Below are positions 34,287-44,267 of a stretch of 47,792 nt of DNA, piece after piece. The stretch covers positions 1 to 47,792 of the forward strand of contig CALNBM010000073.1 of the NCBI GenBank assembly GCA_937874195.1, in the 5' to 3' direction. Position 1 is the first letter of the stretch. The number at the start of each line of letters is the position of its first letter. The notes under the pieces were generated by a model. The model was not told where the DNA came from and did no database searches. It worked only from the letters and a program-made list of their open reading frames with translations. The position numbers were made by a program, and so were the translations under genes. This DNA comes from an uncultured Clostridia bacterium. Lineage in GTDB: Bacteria; Bacillota; Clostridia; Christensenellales; UBA1242.

Positions 34287-34913
34287 TTATTTATTTTTTG
34301 ATTGAGTTAACATTTTCTTTGTCTTTTCCAACTGTTTAAGTTCTCGTTTTAAACTTATTAAATATTTCAGCACAGGTGAAGTGCCTTTTTCCATGATATG
34401 AGTATAGGTGTCGGTAGTCATTTTTAAATTTGTATGCCCTGCCCATTTTTGAATTTGCTCAGTCTTTATTCCAATATAACCACACACGCTAACAAAAGTA
34501 TGCCGTGCACTATGGCGGGACAAATCCATGCCTAGTTTTTTATAAAGTTTATAAAAATACTGTTTACTGCCCTCGTCGGTAATATCGGCAAACAGCAATT
34601 TATCGCTAGTTCTGTAAATTGTTACACCTTCAAAAAGTTCAGGCAGAAAAGGAATTTCTCGTTTATGTTTTTTAGTCTTAGTGTCGGGCAATTTTATTTT
34701 AATGATATTTCTAGTTTGGTCAACATCTCTATGTTTTATAGTTAATGCCTCACAAACACGCGCACCTGTGCAACAGCAAAAATAAAAAAAACGCTTATAT
34801 TTTTTGTCTTTTATCGCTCTCAAAATCTTGCGTTGTTCAACAAAGGTTATAGCTTTATAATCATCAATATCTTCGATTATTTCTTCTAACACTTCTTCCT
34901 TTACTTTATCCAT
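34287..34913 (-). CDS. Tyrosine recombinase, catalytic domain only
   Basis: 208-aa phage/ICE-type integrase fragment. All catalytic residues are visible: Arg52 in TGARVCEAL, beta-hairpin lysines at 79-84, HSARH with His134/Arg137/His138, WAGH with His160, and nucleophile Tyr170 in TDTYTHI. The N-terminal arm-binding and SAM-like core-binding domains of a standard ~350-400 aa integrase are absent, so it is truncated at the 5' end or a small standalone form. It has a reasonable RBS (AAAGGA) and intact frame. It lies between the Ku-ligase operon and ftsY, facing the ligase. No attachment site or tRNA is adjacent. Confidence 0.88.
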   Translation of the reverse strand: MDKVKEEVLEEIIEDIDDYKAITFVEQRKILRAIKDKKYKRFFYFCCCTGARVCEALTIKHRDVDQTRNIIKIKLPDTKTKKHKREIPFLPELFEGVTIYRTSDKLLFADITDEGSKQYFYKLYKKLGMDLSRHSARHTFVSVCGYIGIKTEQIQKWAGHTNLKMTTDTYTHIMEKGTSPVLKYLISLKRELKQLEKTKKMLTQSKNK

Positions 34914-35220
34914 AGTAATTTTTCCTTTAATGTTCTATTAAACAATATACTAATCCAAGTCGTTTATTTATTTCAAACATAAATCATAAATATAATCAAA
35001 ACTTATATTAAGAAATATGCAAAGTTTTAGTTGTTAAGTTATTATATTTATAAGCTTAATTTTAAAAAACGACTATAATTATATGTCTATATTACATTTA
35101 ACATAAACCAATGAAAGTGTTTGCCTTTTAAATATAAACAACTAAAATTTATTTATCAAATTAAAAAGAATTCTTAAACACCTTGTTAATTTTTAGCAAT
35201 TTACACTCGAATAAACTAAA
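34914..35220. other. Intergenic between ftsY and the recombinase
   Basis: 307 bp of AT-rich DNA. No gene, terminator or att-like repeat was recognised. Confidence 0.4.
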
Positions 35221-36105
35221 TTAATCAAGAATCGAATCAACAAAAGATTTTGCGTCAAACAAATGCAAATCATCTATCTTTTCGCCAACACCAATATATA
35301 TAATAGGAATATTATACTCAGCAACAATGGAAAACACCACCCCACCTTTGGCTGTGCCGTCAAGTTTTGTTAAGATTATCCCATCAATTCCAATAATATC
35401 GTTAAAAATTTCCACTTGTGAAATTGCGTTTTGACCAGTGGTAGCATCTAGAACAATATAATTTTCTTTAAACCCTTGCCATTCTCTTTCCACAATTTTA
35501 TTAATTTTTCTTAGCTCTTCCATAAGATTGGTTTTATTTTGTAATCTACCTGCTGTGTCGATTAATACAACATCATCTTTTTGTGCTATCGCACTTTTTA
35601 TTCCATCAAAAACAACCGCGCCCGGATCTGCTCCTTCGCCATATTTAACAATTCTAGTTTTTGATGCAATTGCCCATTCGTTTAACTGTTCGGATGCTGC
35701 CGCTCGGAAGGTGTCGCCCGCTACTATTAAAACTTTTTTATCATTTTTCTTATAGTTATAAGCTAGCTTTCCTATCGCAGTTGTTTTTCCAACACCGTTA
35801 ACACCCACAATAGTGATTACTTTTGGATAACCATCAGCTTTTTTGTCGGTTGTTAATATTTCCACCATAGCATTTTTTAAAAGTACTTTAAACTCTTTTT
35901 CAGTTTTAACTTTACTTTTTTTTGCTTGTTTTTTAATGCTGTCAATAATGTTTTCACATGCAACGAAACTAATATCAGAAGAAATCAACACGCTTTCTAG
36001 ATTATCATAAAAATCGCTATCTAACTCCCCAACAAAAATAGAAGCTAATTTTGTTTTTATTGCATCTTTAGTTTTTTTCAATCCTGCAAAAATCTTAGAC
36101 AGCAT
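35221..36105 (-). CDS. ftsY: SRP receptor FtsY
   Basis: Membrane-associated GTPase that docks SRP. 294-aa NG-domain form without the long acidic A domain. G1 is GVNGVGKTT (101-109). DTFRAAA, VLIDTAGR, TKLDGTAKGG and IGVGEKIDDLHLF follow. It starts four bases after the smc stop, so smc-ftsY are cotranscribed. In Bacillota ylxM-ffh follows next; here about 2.8 kb intervenes. Confidence 0.97.
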   Translation of the reverse strand: MLSKIFAGLKKTKDAIKTKLASIFVGELDSDFYDNLESVLISSDISFVACENIIDSIKKQAKKSKVKTEKEFKVLLKNAMVEILTTDKKADGYPKVITIVGVNGVGKTTAIGKLAYNYKKNDKKVLIVAGDTFRAAASEQLNEWAIASKTRIVKYGEGADPGAVVFDGIKSAIAQKDDVVLIDTAGRLQNKTNLMEELRKINKIVEREWQGFKENYIVLDATTGQNAISQVEIFNDIIGIDGIILTKLDGTAKGGVVFSIVAEYNIPIIYIGVGEKIDDLHLFDAKSFVDSILD

Positions 36106-36109
36106 ATCG

Positions 36110-39100
36110 TTATTTTACCTCCGCCATTTTTATAGCTTCACTTAGTTTAACTGACACCACCTTACTTACTCCCTTTTCTGCCATTGTAATTCCGTAAAGC
36201 ACATCACTATTTTCCATAGTTTGCTTTTTATGAGTGATTAATATAAACTGCGTTTCATGAGAGTATTTTTTCAAATATTGAAGAAATCTATTCACATTCG
36301 CTTCATCTAATGGTGCTTCAATTTCATCTAACAAACAAAAAGGCATAGGTTTTAATCTTAGAATTGCAAACAAAATTGCGATTGCAACAAGTGCTTTTTC
36401 GCCGCCCGATAACAGTTGGGTGTTCTTTAATTTCTTTTCTGGCGGATCAGCATAAATTTCAACGCCTGCTTCTAACACATCATCGCTATCCACAAGTTCT
36501 AGTCTCGCTTCTCCACCATTAAATAACTCTTTAAAAATTTTACCGAAGTTTTCGTTGATTTTATTGAACTCCGTTAAAAATTGCTCTGTCATTTCACTGG
36601 CTAAATCTTTAATAACTTTCTTTAAGTCTTCTTCAGCCTTAATTAAATCTTGCGCTTGTTCGTAAATCTTTCCGTGTCTTTCCACTAATAACTTATAATC
36701 TTCGATTGCATTCACATTAACTGTGCCTAGTGCAAAAATTTCATTTTTGGTTTTGGATATATCTTTTAATCCTTGCTTTAAATCAAATTTTTCTTGTTTG
36801 AAATTTAAAGCGGTAGCATAAGTTAGTTCATATTCTTCCCAAATTCGCTCTTCCATTTGTTCAATATCGGTGTCAACTTTAGCCAAATTGAGTTCTTGTT
36901 GATATTTTTTGTCTTGCAAATTATTCACCTGAGTTGATAATAAAGAACGGTCTTCGTCTAATTGTTTAAGTTTTATTTGAATATCTGATTTATTTTGTTC
37001 TAACTTTGATAATTCTTCTTTTGTTTTAGAAAGCGCACTTTCTTTATCAGCAGTATCTTTAGAAGATAAAATTTCGCTACTAAGTTGATTATTTGCTACT
37101 AACTCGCTTTTTATCTCTTCACATTGACTTTCGTAGTTAACAAGTTCGTTGTTGTTTAGTGTTTGTTCTAAGGTTAACCTTTCAATCTCGCTAACAAAAG
37201 TTGTAATTTCTTTTTCCAATCCATTTATTTCTAATTTAACTTTTAAGATTTCACTGGATATTTCTTCCCGTTGATTTTTAAGTTCAATAAACTGCGATTG
37301 ATTGTCTGTTAGCTCCAAACTTGATATTTGCTTTCCATCATCCAGCCTGCTTAGTTCGTTTTCAATAGTTACTAGCATTTGACTAAATTTAGCCAAATCA
37401 CTTTCACATTTATATTTTTGGTTGTCTAATTCGCTTTTGGATGCAACCAAACCATTGTAAATTTCGCTTTCTTTTGCATACAAAATTTCACTTTCATGAA
37501 AAGCATTTGTGGATTGACTCAATTCTTTTGTAATTGCATCATACTCATCATGGGAAATATTATTATTTTCTATAAGTTGTGCTCTTTCTCGTGTTAGTTT
37601 TTCAATTACCCGTACGATTTCACCGATTTCACTATCGCGTGATAAAAGATTGGTAACATATGCTTTCTTACTACCTCCCGTAACACTGCCTTGTGGAGAA
37701 ATAATATCGCCATCTAATGTAACAATTCTAAAACTATAATTCGTTTTATTGGCAAGTGCTATTGCATCATTGATGTCTTCCACAACAACAGTGGAACCTA
37801 ATAAACTAGATATAACACTTTCAATTTTAGGATTATATTCCACCAAATCCTTTGCAATCCCAAGCGATAAAGAATTAATAATTGAAGCAAAATTTCCCCC
37901 AATATCTCTTGATTTTACTTTATTTATTGGTAAAAAAGTTGTTCTGCCGTATTCTTTTTCTTTTAAATATTTTATAAGATATTTTGCATCTTCTTCTGTA
38001 TTGGTAACAATGTTTTGAACAGCACTACCAAGCGCCATTTCAAGCGCAATTTGAAATTTTGCAGGAACCTTTATAAGTGATGCAACCACGCCAACAATTT
38101 TAGTTTTCAATTCATTTTTGTTTTCAGCATCAGTTAATAGTCTTTTAACAGTTCCGTTAAATCCTTCATGCTCTTTTTTCATTTCTTCTAAAATTTTCTT
38201 GCGTTGATGAAGTGAAATAATAGTGGAATGCGATTCATTAATATCTAATTCTAGCGATTTTATAGTCGCTAATTTTTCACTTTGTTCTACTATTAGTTTT
38301 TCCGTTTTATCTTTATATTCATCCCTTTCACTATTGGCACTGTTTAAACGCTGTGCACTTTTATTTAGCAGGCTCACCATTTCGTTAGCTTTTTCTTTTA
38401 ATTCTTCGCTTGTTTTTGTTAAGTTGGAAAAATTATCTTCATAGGTTTGTTTTTCAACTTTAAGCGCAGAAATTTTGGCTTTAACATCGCTCATTTTATT
38501 TAACGAATCAAATAACTTTTTTTGTGCTTCAGCCGCCTCATTTTCGCCACTTTCAAGTTCTGCGTTGATAGCTTTATATTTTTGTTCTAACTCAATTAGC
38601 AAACTTCTATTTTGAATGAGAGATTCTTCGTTATATTTTTTATTACCAGAAATTTTAACTAGGTCGCTCGTCATTTGTTCTTTTAGTTTTACACGCCTAT
38701 TTATTTCACTTGCGTAGCGATTGCTTTCCGCTTGTAGATTTTTAATTTTTTCTTTGATTAACACTGACTGCCCTGCAAATTTTTCAAGTCCAACAGTTAA
38801 GTCTAAAATTTCTTGATTTTGTTTTTTTAACTCAATGTCTATATTATTAATTATGTCATACGATTGATTATAATCAGCAACGGTTTGGCTTAGCGCAGTT
38901 TGTTTGTGAGTTAAATCTTCCACAATAGCGTTTATTCTATTTTGAATAGCATCTTTTTCGTATTTTGTGTTGTCAGTTTTATATATGTATGCGTTGATTT
39001 CAAGTAACTTTAATTGTTCTTTTAAATCTAAAAAAATTTTAGCAGTGTCAGACTGCTTTTTTAAAGGATGCATTTGTCTATCTATTTCGCTAATTATACT

Positions 39101-39676
39101 ATTAATATTATCTAAGTTTATTTGCGTTTTATTTAAATTATTTTCTGCTTCTTGTTTTTTTGCTTTAAAGCCAGCAATACCTGCAGCCTCTTCAAAAATA
39201 ACTCTGCGGTCGATAGGTTTACTACTAACAATCTTGTCTACCATGCCCTGCCCAATAATGGAATAACCGCTTTTGCCAATTCCACTATTAAAAAGAATTG
39301 CAGTTATTTCTTTAAGTCTACAAGGATGCCCGTTTAATAAATACTCACTAGCGCCATTTTTATATAGTTTACGCGTAACAGTAAACTCATCATATGAGGT
39401 GTTAAAAACTTTGTTATAGTTATTAAAAGACAGAGTCACCTCACAAAAGTTAGAGCCCTTTCGTTTTTCAGTGCCTTTAAATATAACATCTTGCATGGAA
39501 GAACCACGAATATTTTTACTACTTTGTTCACCCAGTGTCCACTTAACTGCGTCCGCAATATTACTTTTGCCACAACCGTTTGGACCTACTATTACATTAA
39601 TACCTTCTTCAAAAACAATTTTTGTTGCATCAGCGAAAGACTTAAAGCCAACTATTTCTACTTGTTTGAAATTCAA
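36110..39676 (-). CDS. smc: Chromosome segregation ATPase SMC
   Basis: DNA-loop-extruding condensin subunit. About 1188 aa: Walker A GPNGCGKSN near residue 31, long coiled coil, hinge around 490-680 (GVVASLIKVPAKFQIALEMA), second coiled coil, then signature LLSGGEKAL and Walker B PFCLLDEIEAPLDE near the C-terminus. I chose TTG 39676, giving NFKQVEIVGFKSFADAT as in other SMCs, with GGAGG five bases before it. The alternative TTG at 39688 would place the RBS inside the gene. Confidence 0.97.
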   Translation of the reverse strand: MNFKQVEIVGFKSFADATKIVFEEGINVIVGPNGCGKSNIADAVKWTLGEQSSKNIRGSSMQDVIFKGTEKRKGSNFCEVTLSFNNYNKVFNTSYDEFTVTRKLYKNGASEYLLNGHPCRLKEITAILFNSGIGKSGYSIIGQGMVDKIVSSKPIDRRVIFEEAAGIAGFKAKKQEAENNLNKTQINLDNINSIISEIDRQMHPLKKQSDTAKIFLDLKEQLKLLEINAYIYKTDNTKYEKDAIQNRINAIVEDLTHKQTALSQTVADYNQSYDIINNIDIELKKQNQEILDLTVGLEKFAGQSVLIKEKIKNLQAESNRYASEINRRVKLKEQMTSDLVKISGNKKYNEESLIQNRSLLIELEQKYKAINAELESGENEAAEAQKKLFDSLNKMSDVKAKISALKVEKQTYEDNFSNLTKTSEELKEKANEMVSLLNKSAQRLNSANSERDEYKDKTEKLIVEQSEKLATIKSLELDINESHSTIISLHQRKKILEEMKKEHEGFNGTVKRLLTDAENKNELKTKIVGVVASLIKVPAKFQIALEMALGSAVQNIVTNTEEDAKYLIKYLKEKEYGRTTFLPINKVKSRDIGGNFASIINSLSLGIAKDLVEYNPKIESVISSLLGSTVVVEDINDAIALANKTNYSFRIVTLDGDIISPQGSVTGGSKKAYVTNLLSRDSEIGEIVRVIEKLTRERAQLIENNNISHDEYDAITKELSQSTNAFHESEILYAKESEIYNGLVASKSELDNQKYKCESDLAKFSQMLVTIENELSRLDDGKQISSLELTDNQSQFIELKNQREEISSEILKVKLEINGLEKEITTFVSEIERLTLEQTLNNNELVNYESQCEEIKSELVANNQLSSEILSSKDTADKESALSKTKEELSKLEQNKSDIQIKLKQLDEDRSLLSTQVNNLQDKKYQQELNLAKVDTDIEQMEERIWEEYELTYATALNFKQEKFDLKQGLKDISKTKNEIFALGTVNVNAIEDYKLLVERHGKIYEQAQDLIKAEEDLKKVIKDLASEMTEQFLTEFNKINENFGKIFKELFNGGEARLELVDSDDVLEAGVEIYADPPEKKLKNTQLLSGGEKALVAIAILFAILRLKPMPFCLLDEIEAPLDEANVNRFLQYLKKYSHETQFILITHKKQTMENSDVLYGITMAEKGVSKVVSVKLSEAIKMAEVK

Positions 39677-39855
39677 AACTGCCTCCAATAATATAAAAAT
39701 TGTCTAAAACAGTATAACAAAAAACCAACTTATCACAAAATAAATAAGCGATAATAGGCGTTTATTTATTTGGTATATTTTTGTCGTTTATAAAGTTGTA
39801 CACTTGTAAGATTTGTCTTAATTTAAGATACATATTCATACATGGTATCTTCAAA

Positions 39856-39884
39856 TTAAAAACAAGTGTAAAAAACACTTGTTT
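39856..39884 (-). terminator. Terminator after the HIT gene
   Basis: AACAAGTG/CACTTGTT hairpin (39861-39883) with T-rich sequence on either strand. On the minus strand it lies ~35 bp beyond the HIT stop. Confidence 0.8.
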
Positions 39885-39915
39885 TTTATGGTTATAAACT
39901 CTGTTTCAAATTTAA

Positions 39916-40323
39916 CTATTCAACTTTTATTTTTTCTCTCATTTCATTTAAAGGTATTGAGGCTAACTTGTTTTTTGGCCATAAATCGGCTTTGTCATCT
40001 TTTTTTCTTGGATACAAATGGAAGTGCAAATGAAACACTGATTGACCTGCTTCTTTTCCGCTGGCGTTTAAGATATTAATCGCTTGGTAGCCACAATTTT
40101 CAACATAATGCTCGGATAACTTTTTCATAGTTTTCATAACATGCAAATAAGTTTCTTGCGGGATTTCCATAATATTTTGATAGTGCTTTTTAGGAATAAC
40201 AAGTGTGTGGCCGTCAATGTCCTTTGCCACATCCAAAAAAGCAAGCGTATGTTCATCTTCATACACCTTAAAACTTGGAATTTCTCCTTTTATTATCTTG
40301 CAAAACACACAATCATCTTTCAT
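39916..40323 (-). CDS. HIT-family nucleotide hydrolase
   Basis: 135-aa histidine triad protein with VFHLHFHLYPR (HxHxH) near residues 96-106 and zinc-type CVFC at 5-8. Other landmarks are GEIPSFKVYEDE and HTLVIPKKH. Related Hit/HinT proteins cleave AMP-lysine-type or dinucleoside substrates. The true substrate is unknown. It lies 22 bp downstream of mtaB, so probably in the same transcript. Confidence 0.94.
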   Translation of the reverse strand: MKDDCVFCKIIKGEIPSFKVYEDEHTLAFLDVAKDIDGHTLVIPKKHYQNIMEIPQETYLHVMKTMKKLSEHYVENCGYQAINILNASGKEAGQSVFHLHFHLYPRKKDDKADLWPKNKLASIPLNEMREKIKVE

Positions 40324-40345
40324 AATTATCTCCTTTTTAAATTTT

Positions 40346-41614
40346 TTATATCTCTTCTGCTTTCATACCATCTTTATAAATATTAATTAGTTTTACAGAA
40401 ATTATTTCGCCATTTTTATAATGCTCTTTACTTTGCACATAAGTTTTAATATAGTTATCGGTGTAACCAATAAAATAATTTTCACTTTGATTTTCCAGCA
40501 ATAGTTCTCTATTTTTTCCAATTTCGCTTTTATAATAATTTTCGCTTATTTTTTCTTCTATTTTAGATAGCTTTTCGTATCTGCTTTTTTTTATTGTTTT
40601 AGGCAAATCAATTAACTTACTTGCAGGTGTGCCCTCTCTAACGCTAAAAGGGAAAATATGTATTCTACCAAAACCAACTTTTTTTACAAACTCAACTGTG
40701 TTTTCAAACTGCTCATCAGTTTCAGTTGGAAAACCAACAATAATATCTGTTGTAATGTTAGCATGTGGAAAGTATTTCCTTATTAATTCACACTTTGAAT
40801 AGTACTCGGCTGTGGTATATTTCCTGTTCATTTGTTTTAACACTTCATCATCACCGGATTGCAACGATAAGTGAAAATGTGCCACAAAGTTTTTAGCACT
40901 TTTCATTGCGGTTAAAAGTTCGTCGTTTATAACATTCACTTCAAAACTGCCAAATCTAAATCTGCTATCCACCTCACCTAACTGGAGAACAAGTTTAGAA
41001 AGAGCAAGTTTTCCATCAATCTTATAATCGCTTATATCAATTCCAACTAGCACAATTTCTTTAGTAATTAAAGCCAGACGCTTTGCTTCTTCCACAATCT
41101 CGTTTATATCACGACTAACACTCCTGCCTCTAAGATATGGAATTATGCAATAAGAACAAAACCTATTGCAACCATCTTGGATTTTTAAAAAAGCACGAGT
41201 ATTTGATAAATAAGGTTTTTGTTGCTGTGAACTTTCAATTATGTTCGCAAAATGATTATCAACCTTGCTTTTATTATCTATCTCTAAAATATAGTCAACT
41301 ATCGAAACTTTATTTTTTGTTCCAATCACTTTCAAAACATTTTTCTTTTCTTCAAATTGTTTAGCATTATTTTCACTAGCGCAACCACATATAATTATAT
41401 GTGCAGCTTTGTTTAATTTTAAGATTTTAGAAATAACTTGCCTGCTTTTTCGCTCACCTAGATTAGTAACCGCACATGAGTTAACAATATAATAATCTGC
41501 TTTTTGCAACTGGTCTGTCACCAAATATCCGTTTAAAGACAAAAGATAAGCGAGATAATTACTTTCATTTTTATTAACTTTACAACCAAGTGTTATAATT
41601 GAAACTTTTTTCAT
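40346..41614 (-). CDS. mtaB: tRNA t6A37 methylthiotransferase MtaB
   Basis: Radical-SAM enzyme converting t6A37 to ms2t6A37 in tRNAs decoding ANN codons. The 422-aa protein has the N-terminal cluster cysteines C11, C47 and C78, and the radical-SAM CxxxCxxC at C149/C153/C156 (GCNRFCSYC). A C-terminal TRAM-like segment follows. The pattern ITLGCKVN is typical of MtaB, not MiaB. I chose ATG 41614 because AAGGA lies five bases upstream; a TTG at 41638 would add eight residues. Confidence 0.94.
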   Translation of the reverse strand: MKKVSIITLGCKVNKNESNYLAYLLSLNGYLVTDQLQKADYYIVNSCAVTNLGERKSRQVISKILKLNKAAHIIICGCASENNAKQFEEKKNVLKVIGTKNKVSIVDYILEIDNKSKVDNHFANIIESSQQQKPYLSNTRAFLKIQDGCNRFCSYCIIPYLRGRSVSRDINEIVEEAKRLALITKEIVLVGIDISDYKIDGKLALSKLVLQLGEVDSRFRFGSFEVNVINDELLTAMKSAKNFVAHFHLSLQSGDDEVLKQMNRKYTTAEYYSKCELIRKYFPHANITTDIIVGFPTETDEQFENTVEFVKKVGFGRIHIFPFSVREGTPASKLIDLPKTIKKSRYEKLSKIEEKISENYYKSEIGKNRELLLENQSENYFIGYTDNYIKTYVQSKEHYKNGEIISVKLINIYKDGMKAEEI

Positions 41615-41832
41615 TTTTTCCTTTTGGATTTTTTTCAAATTACTTGTTTATTAAAATTAATTTTTTATCTGCATTTAGCAAAATTTCCAATTTGCATATT
41701 AAAAGCTATTTGTAAGCTCTTTTATCAAACAATGCAAATAATGAAGTATTTAATAAAATAAACTAATACCAAGATATTTAAAAATTATGGTTTTAAAATT
41801 GATAGAATCTTTTTTTACAGTAACAAATTTTT

Positions 41833-42552
41833 TTATATCTCACCAACAGCAGACAACACCAAAGTTGAGACAGCAATACTAGCCGTTTCTGCTCTTAAAA
41901 TTCGTTTGCCTAAAGATATACTTTTTAGATTTTTACATTTTTCTAACTCACAAATTTCATTAGCCGAAAAGCCGCCTTCACTTCCAACAATTAAAGCAAT
42001 GTTATCTTTACTGCAAATAGTGTCATATATACTATGCAAAGTGTTAAAACCTTCCTTTTCATTTGCAAAAATCACTATTTCAAAATTATTTAAAATGGCA
42101 ATCATATTTTTAAAACTAAGTGTTTTTTCAACTTTCATCGACATACTTCTACCGCATTGCTTTGAACTTTGAAAAGACACTTCTTGCAGTTTATCTTGTT
42201 TATTATTTTTATCTTTAACTGTTGTAAATTCGCTTTCGAACGGATGTAAATTAGAAACACCTAATTCATTCAATTTTTGCACAATTAAGTGCATATTATC
42301 TTTTTTAGTTAGTGCTTGAAAAACTGTTACTTTTCTTTTAGGGTTTGCTGGGTTTTTTTCTTTTTTTATCATTTCGCATATAGTTTCATTTTTTTCTATT
42401 TTCAAAATCTTACAATGATAATCAAAATCATCATTAATAATACAAACTATTTTATCACCTTCAAGCAAGCGTAAAACATTTTTAAGATGGTTGTGTTCCC
42501 CACCATCAATAATTAATTTGTTATCATTTTTTCTTGCTAAAAATCTTCTCAA
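41833..42552 (-). CDS. rsmE: 16S rRNA (uracil1498-N3)-methyltransferase RsmE
   Basis: 239-aa SPOUT methyltransferase: RRFLA at the N-terminus, HNHLKNVLRL, then IVGSEGGFSANEI and LGKRILRAETASIAV in the C-terminal knot. TTG start after AAGGAAAAAC. It methylates U1498 in the 30S decoding site. Upstream lies a pair of overlapping hairpins that may attenuate read-through from trpS. PrmA, often its neighbour, is absent. Confidence 0.95.
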   Translation of the reverse strand: MRRFLARKNDNKLIIDGGEHNHLKNVLRLLEGDKIVCIINDDFDYHCKILKIEKNETICEMIKKEKNPANPKRKVTVFQALTKKDNMHLIVQKLNELGVSNLHPFESEFTTVKDKNNKQDKLQEVSFQSSKQCGRSMSMKVEKTLSFKNMIAILNNFEIVIFANEKEGFNTLHSIYDTICSKDNIALIVGSEGGFSANEICELEKCKNLKSISLGKRILRAETASIAVSTLVLSAVGEI

Positions 42553-42694
42553 GTTTTTCCTTTTATTTGTCTTGTTTCAAACTTGCTATGTATCTTATTT
42601 TTGTTTACATGCATGTTTAAACTATTTATTAGCAAAATTAATTGCACTAAACTTTTATGTCGTAACACTCCAAAATAACCTTTATATTTTTCTT

Positions 42695-42749
42695 AAAAAA
42701 AATGCCCGCCGATTTATTTAAACGGCTATAATAAATACCACTGCCGTTT
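42695..42749 (-). terminator. Overlapping hairpins between trpS and rsmE, possible attenuator
   Basis: On the minus strand AAACGGC (42743-42749) can pair with GCCGTTT (42720-42726). The same GCCGTTT can instead pair with AAA-T-CGGC (42708-42715), which leads into GGGCATTTTTTTT (T-run 42695-42702). The two stems exclude each other, like an antiterminator/terminator. The second stem could also be a plain trpS terminator. Confidence 0.45.
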
Positions 42750-42875
42750 TTTGTTTTCTCTCCCAATATCTTTACTAATATTTAAATATTTCTCTCCCGC
42801 TATTTAATTTAAATTTAATTTTTTGTCAGTCAAGATGTTATAAATAATTTATAACAAATTTTTCTTTATTACTAT

Positions 42876-43877
42876 TTATTTCTTTCCTATTAATGTTTCC
42901 ACTCTATCTAAAACTTGTCTTGCAATCTTCTTTGCTTTTTCTGCACCGGTTTGCAATATTTCATCAATAAGTTTATGGTTGTTGATATAATAATTATACT
43001 TTTCACGAATAGGTGCAAGTTCCCTGTTAGCAACTTCGTTTGTTTTTTTCTTAACTTCACCCCAACCTATTCCTTTTTCAAAGGCACGAATCATCTCTTG
43101 CTTTTCAACGCTAGTTGCAAATAGTTCATAAATCTTAAATATCGTTGTATCCGTGCTTTTTGGCTCATCAACGCTTGAACTATCGGTTACAATTCTATCA
43201 ATATGTTTCTTTAAGGTTTTTTCATCTTTAAAAAGCGGAATAACGTTATTATAACTCTTGCTCATTTTTCTGCCGTCTAAACCTATTATAGTTGCAACTT
43301 CTTTTTTTATAAATGCTTCCGGCAAATTAAAACACTCACCATAAGTAGAATTAAAAGATTTTGCAATTTCGCGCGCTATTTCAACATGTTGTTTTTGGTC
43401 TATTCCTACTGGAACGAAGTTTGTATTCATTCCTAATATATCTGCTGCCATTAAAACAGGATAATTATATAGTCCCATGTTTACATTATGGTCAATATCC
43501 TGACCGTTTGTTTTGTTTAGTTCCACTTGTGCTTTATACGCATGTGCACGGTTCATTAAGCCCTTTGGTGTTACATTGCATAGTATCCAATTTAACTTAA
43601 ATAATTCGTCAATGTCAGATTGTCTATAAAAAATAACTTTGCTTGATTTCGCTAGTCCACACGCCAACCACGCAGCAGCAAGTTCATAACAATTATTTTT
43701 AAATTCGTTTTTATCTTTTAAAGTGTTTAGTGCATGATAATCTGCTAAAAAAAACATAAAAATATCATCATCTTTTGATTTTTCTATCATTTTTAACGAT
43801 GGCAAAATTGCACCAAAATAATTACCGATATGAAGATCGCCAGTTGGTTTAATTCCCGTTAATATTATTTTGCCCAT
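42876..43877 (-). CDS. trpS: Tryptophanyl-tRNA synthetase
   Basis: Class I synthetase charging tRNA-Trp. The 333-aa product has HIGN (16-19) in TGIKPTGDLHIGNYFG and KMSKS at 204-208. I chose ATG 43877 because GGAGGG stands just upstream and the product then begins GKIILTGIKPTG like other TrpS. The extension to 43934 lacks homology. No T-box leader was found upstream. Confidence 0.97.
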   Translation of the reverse strand: MGKIILTGIKPTGDLHIGNYFGAILPSLKMIEKSKDDDIFMFFLADYHALNTLKDKNEFKNNCYELAAAWLACGLAKSSKVIFYRQSDIDELFKLNWILCNVTPKGLMNRAHAYKAQVELNKTNGQDIDHNVNMGLYNYPVLMAADILGMNTNFVPVGIDQKQHVEIAREIAKSFNSTYGECFNLPEAFIKKEVATIIGLDGRKMSKSYNNVIPLFKDEKTLKKHIDRIVTDSSSVDEPKSTDTTIFKIYELFATSVEKQEMIRAFEKGIGWGEVKKKTNEVANRELAPIREKYNYYINNHKLIDEILQTGAEKAKKIARQVLDRVETLIGKK

Positions 43878-44061
43878 ATTCCCTCCATTGTGGAAAAGTA
43901 ATAATTGTTTCTCTAGTATAAACAAAAAAAGCAAGCACTGTCAAATTATTTTAAATTAATAAACTTGTTAACGAATATATTTACTAAGCATGCCTCTATC
44001 TTACAGTCTTGTGAATTTATAAACAAATTAATAATAAAATTGCTTGCATTTCTATAAATAT

Positions 44062-44237
44062 TAGTTATTCACTTTAACCGACTTCCATTCGCACAAAACT
44101 TCGTTAAAAGTCGCGCTTACTTTCTTCGCTTTTATCCATATCTATTTCATATATATTAGTTAGTTATTCACTTTGACCGACTTCCATTCGCACAAAACTT
44201 CGTTAAGTCGCGCTCACTTTCTTCGCTTTTATCCATA
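44062..44237 (-). repeat. Two tandem ~78-bp repeat units, 99-bp period
   Basis: Units 44062-44140 and 44161-44237 differ by two substitutions and a 2-base indel, with a ~20-bp AT spacer. Each holds a CGACTT/AAGTCG-type inverted pair. On the minus strand unit 2 contains an open frame of 22 codons (44168-44236) beginning MDKSEESERDL; unit 1 is frameshifted and stops after 11 codons. No RBS precedes either. This looks like a mobile or intergenic repeat family, not a gene. Confidence 0.8.
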
Positions 44238-44267
44238 GAACGCTTTTTTATATATTAAAGTAAATAC

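Noticed and set aside
41137..41364. Plus-strand ORF within mtaB
   Set aside because: Antisense shadow over the radical-SAM region.
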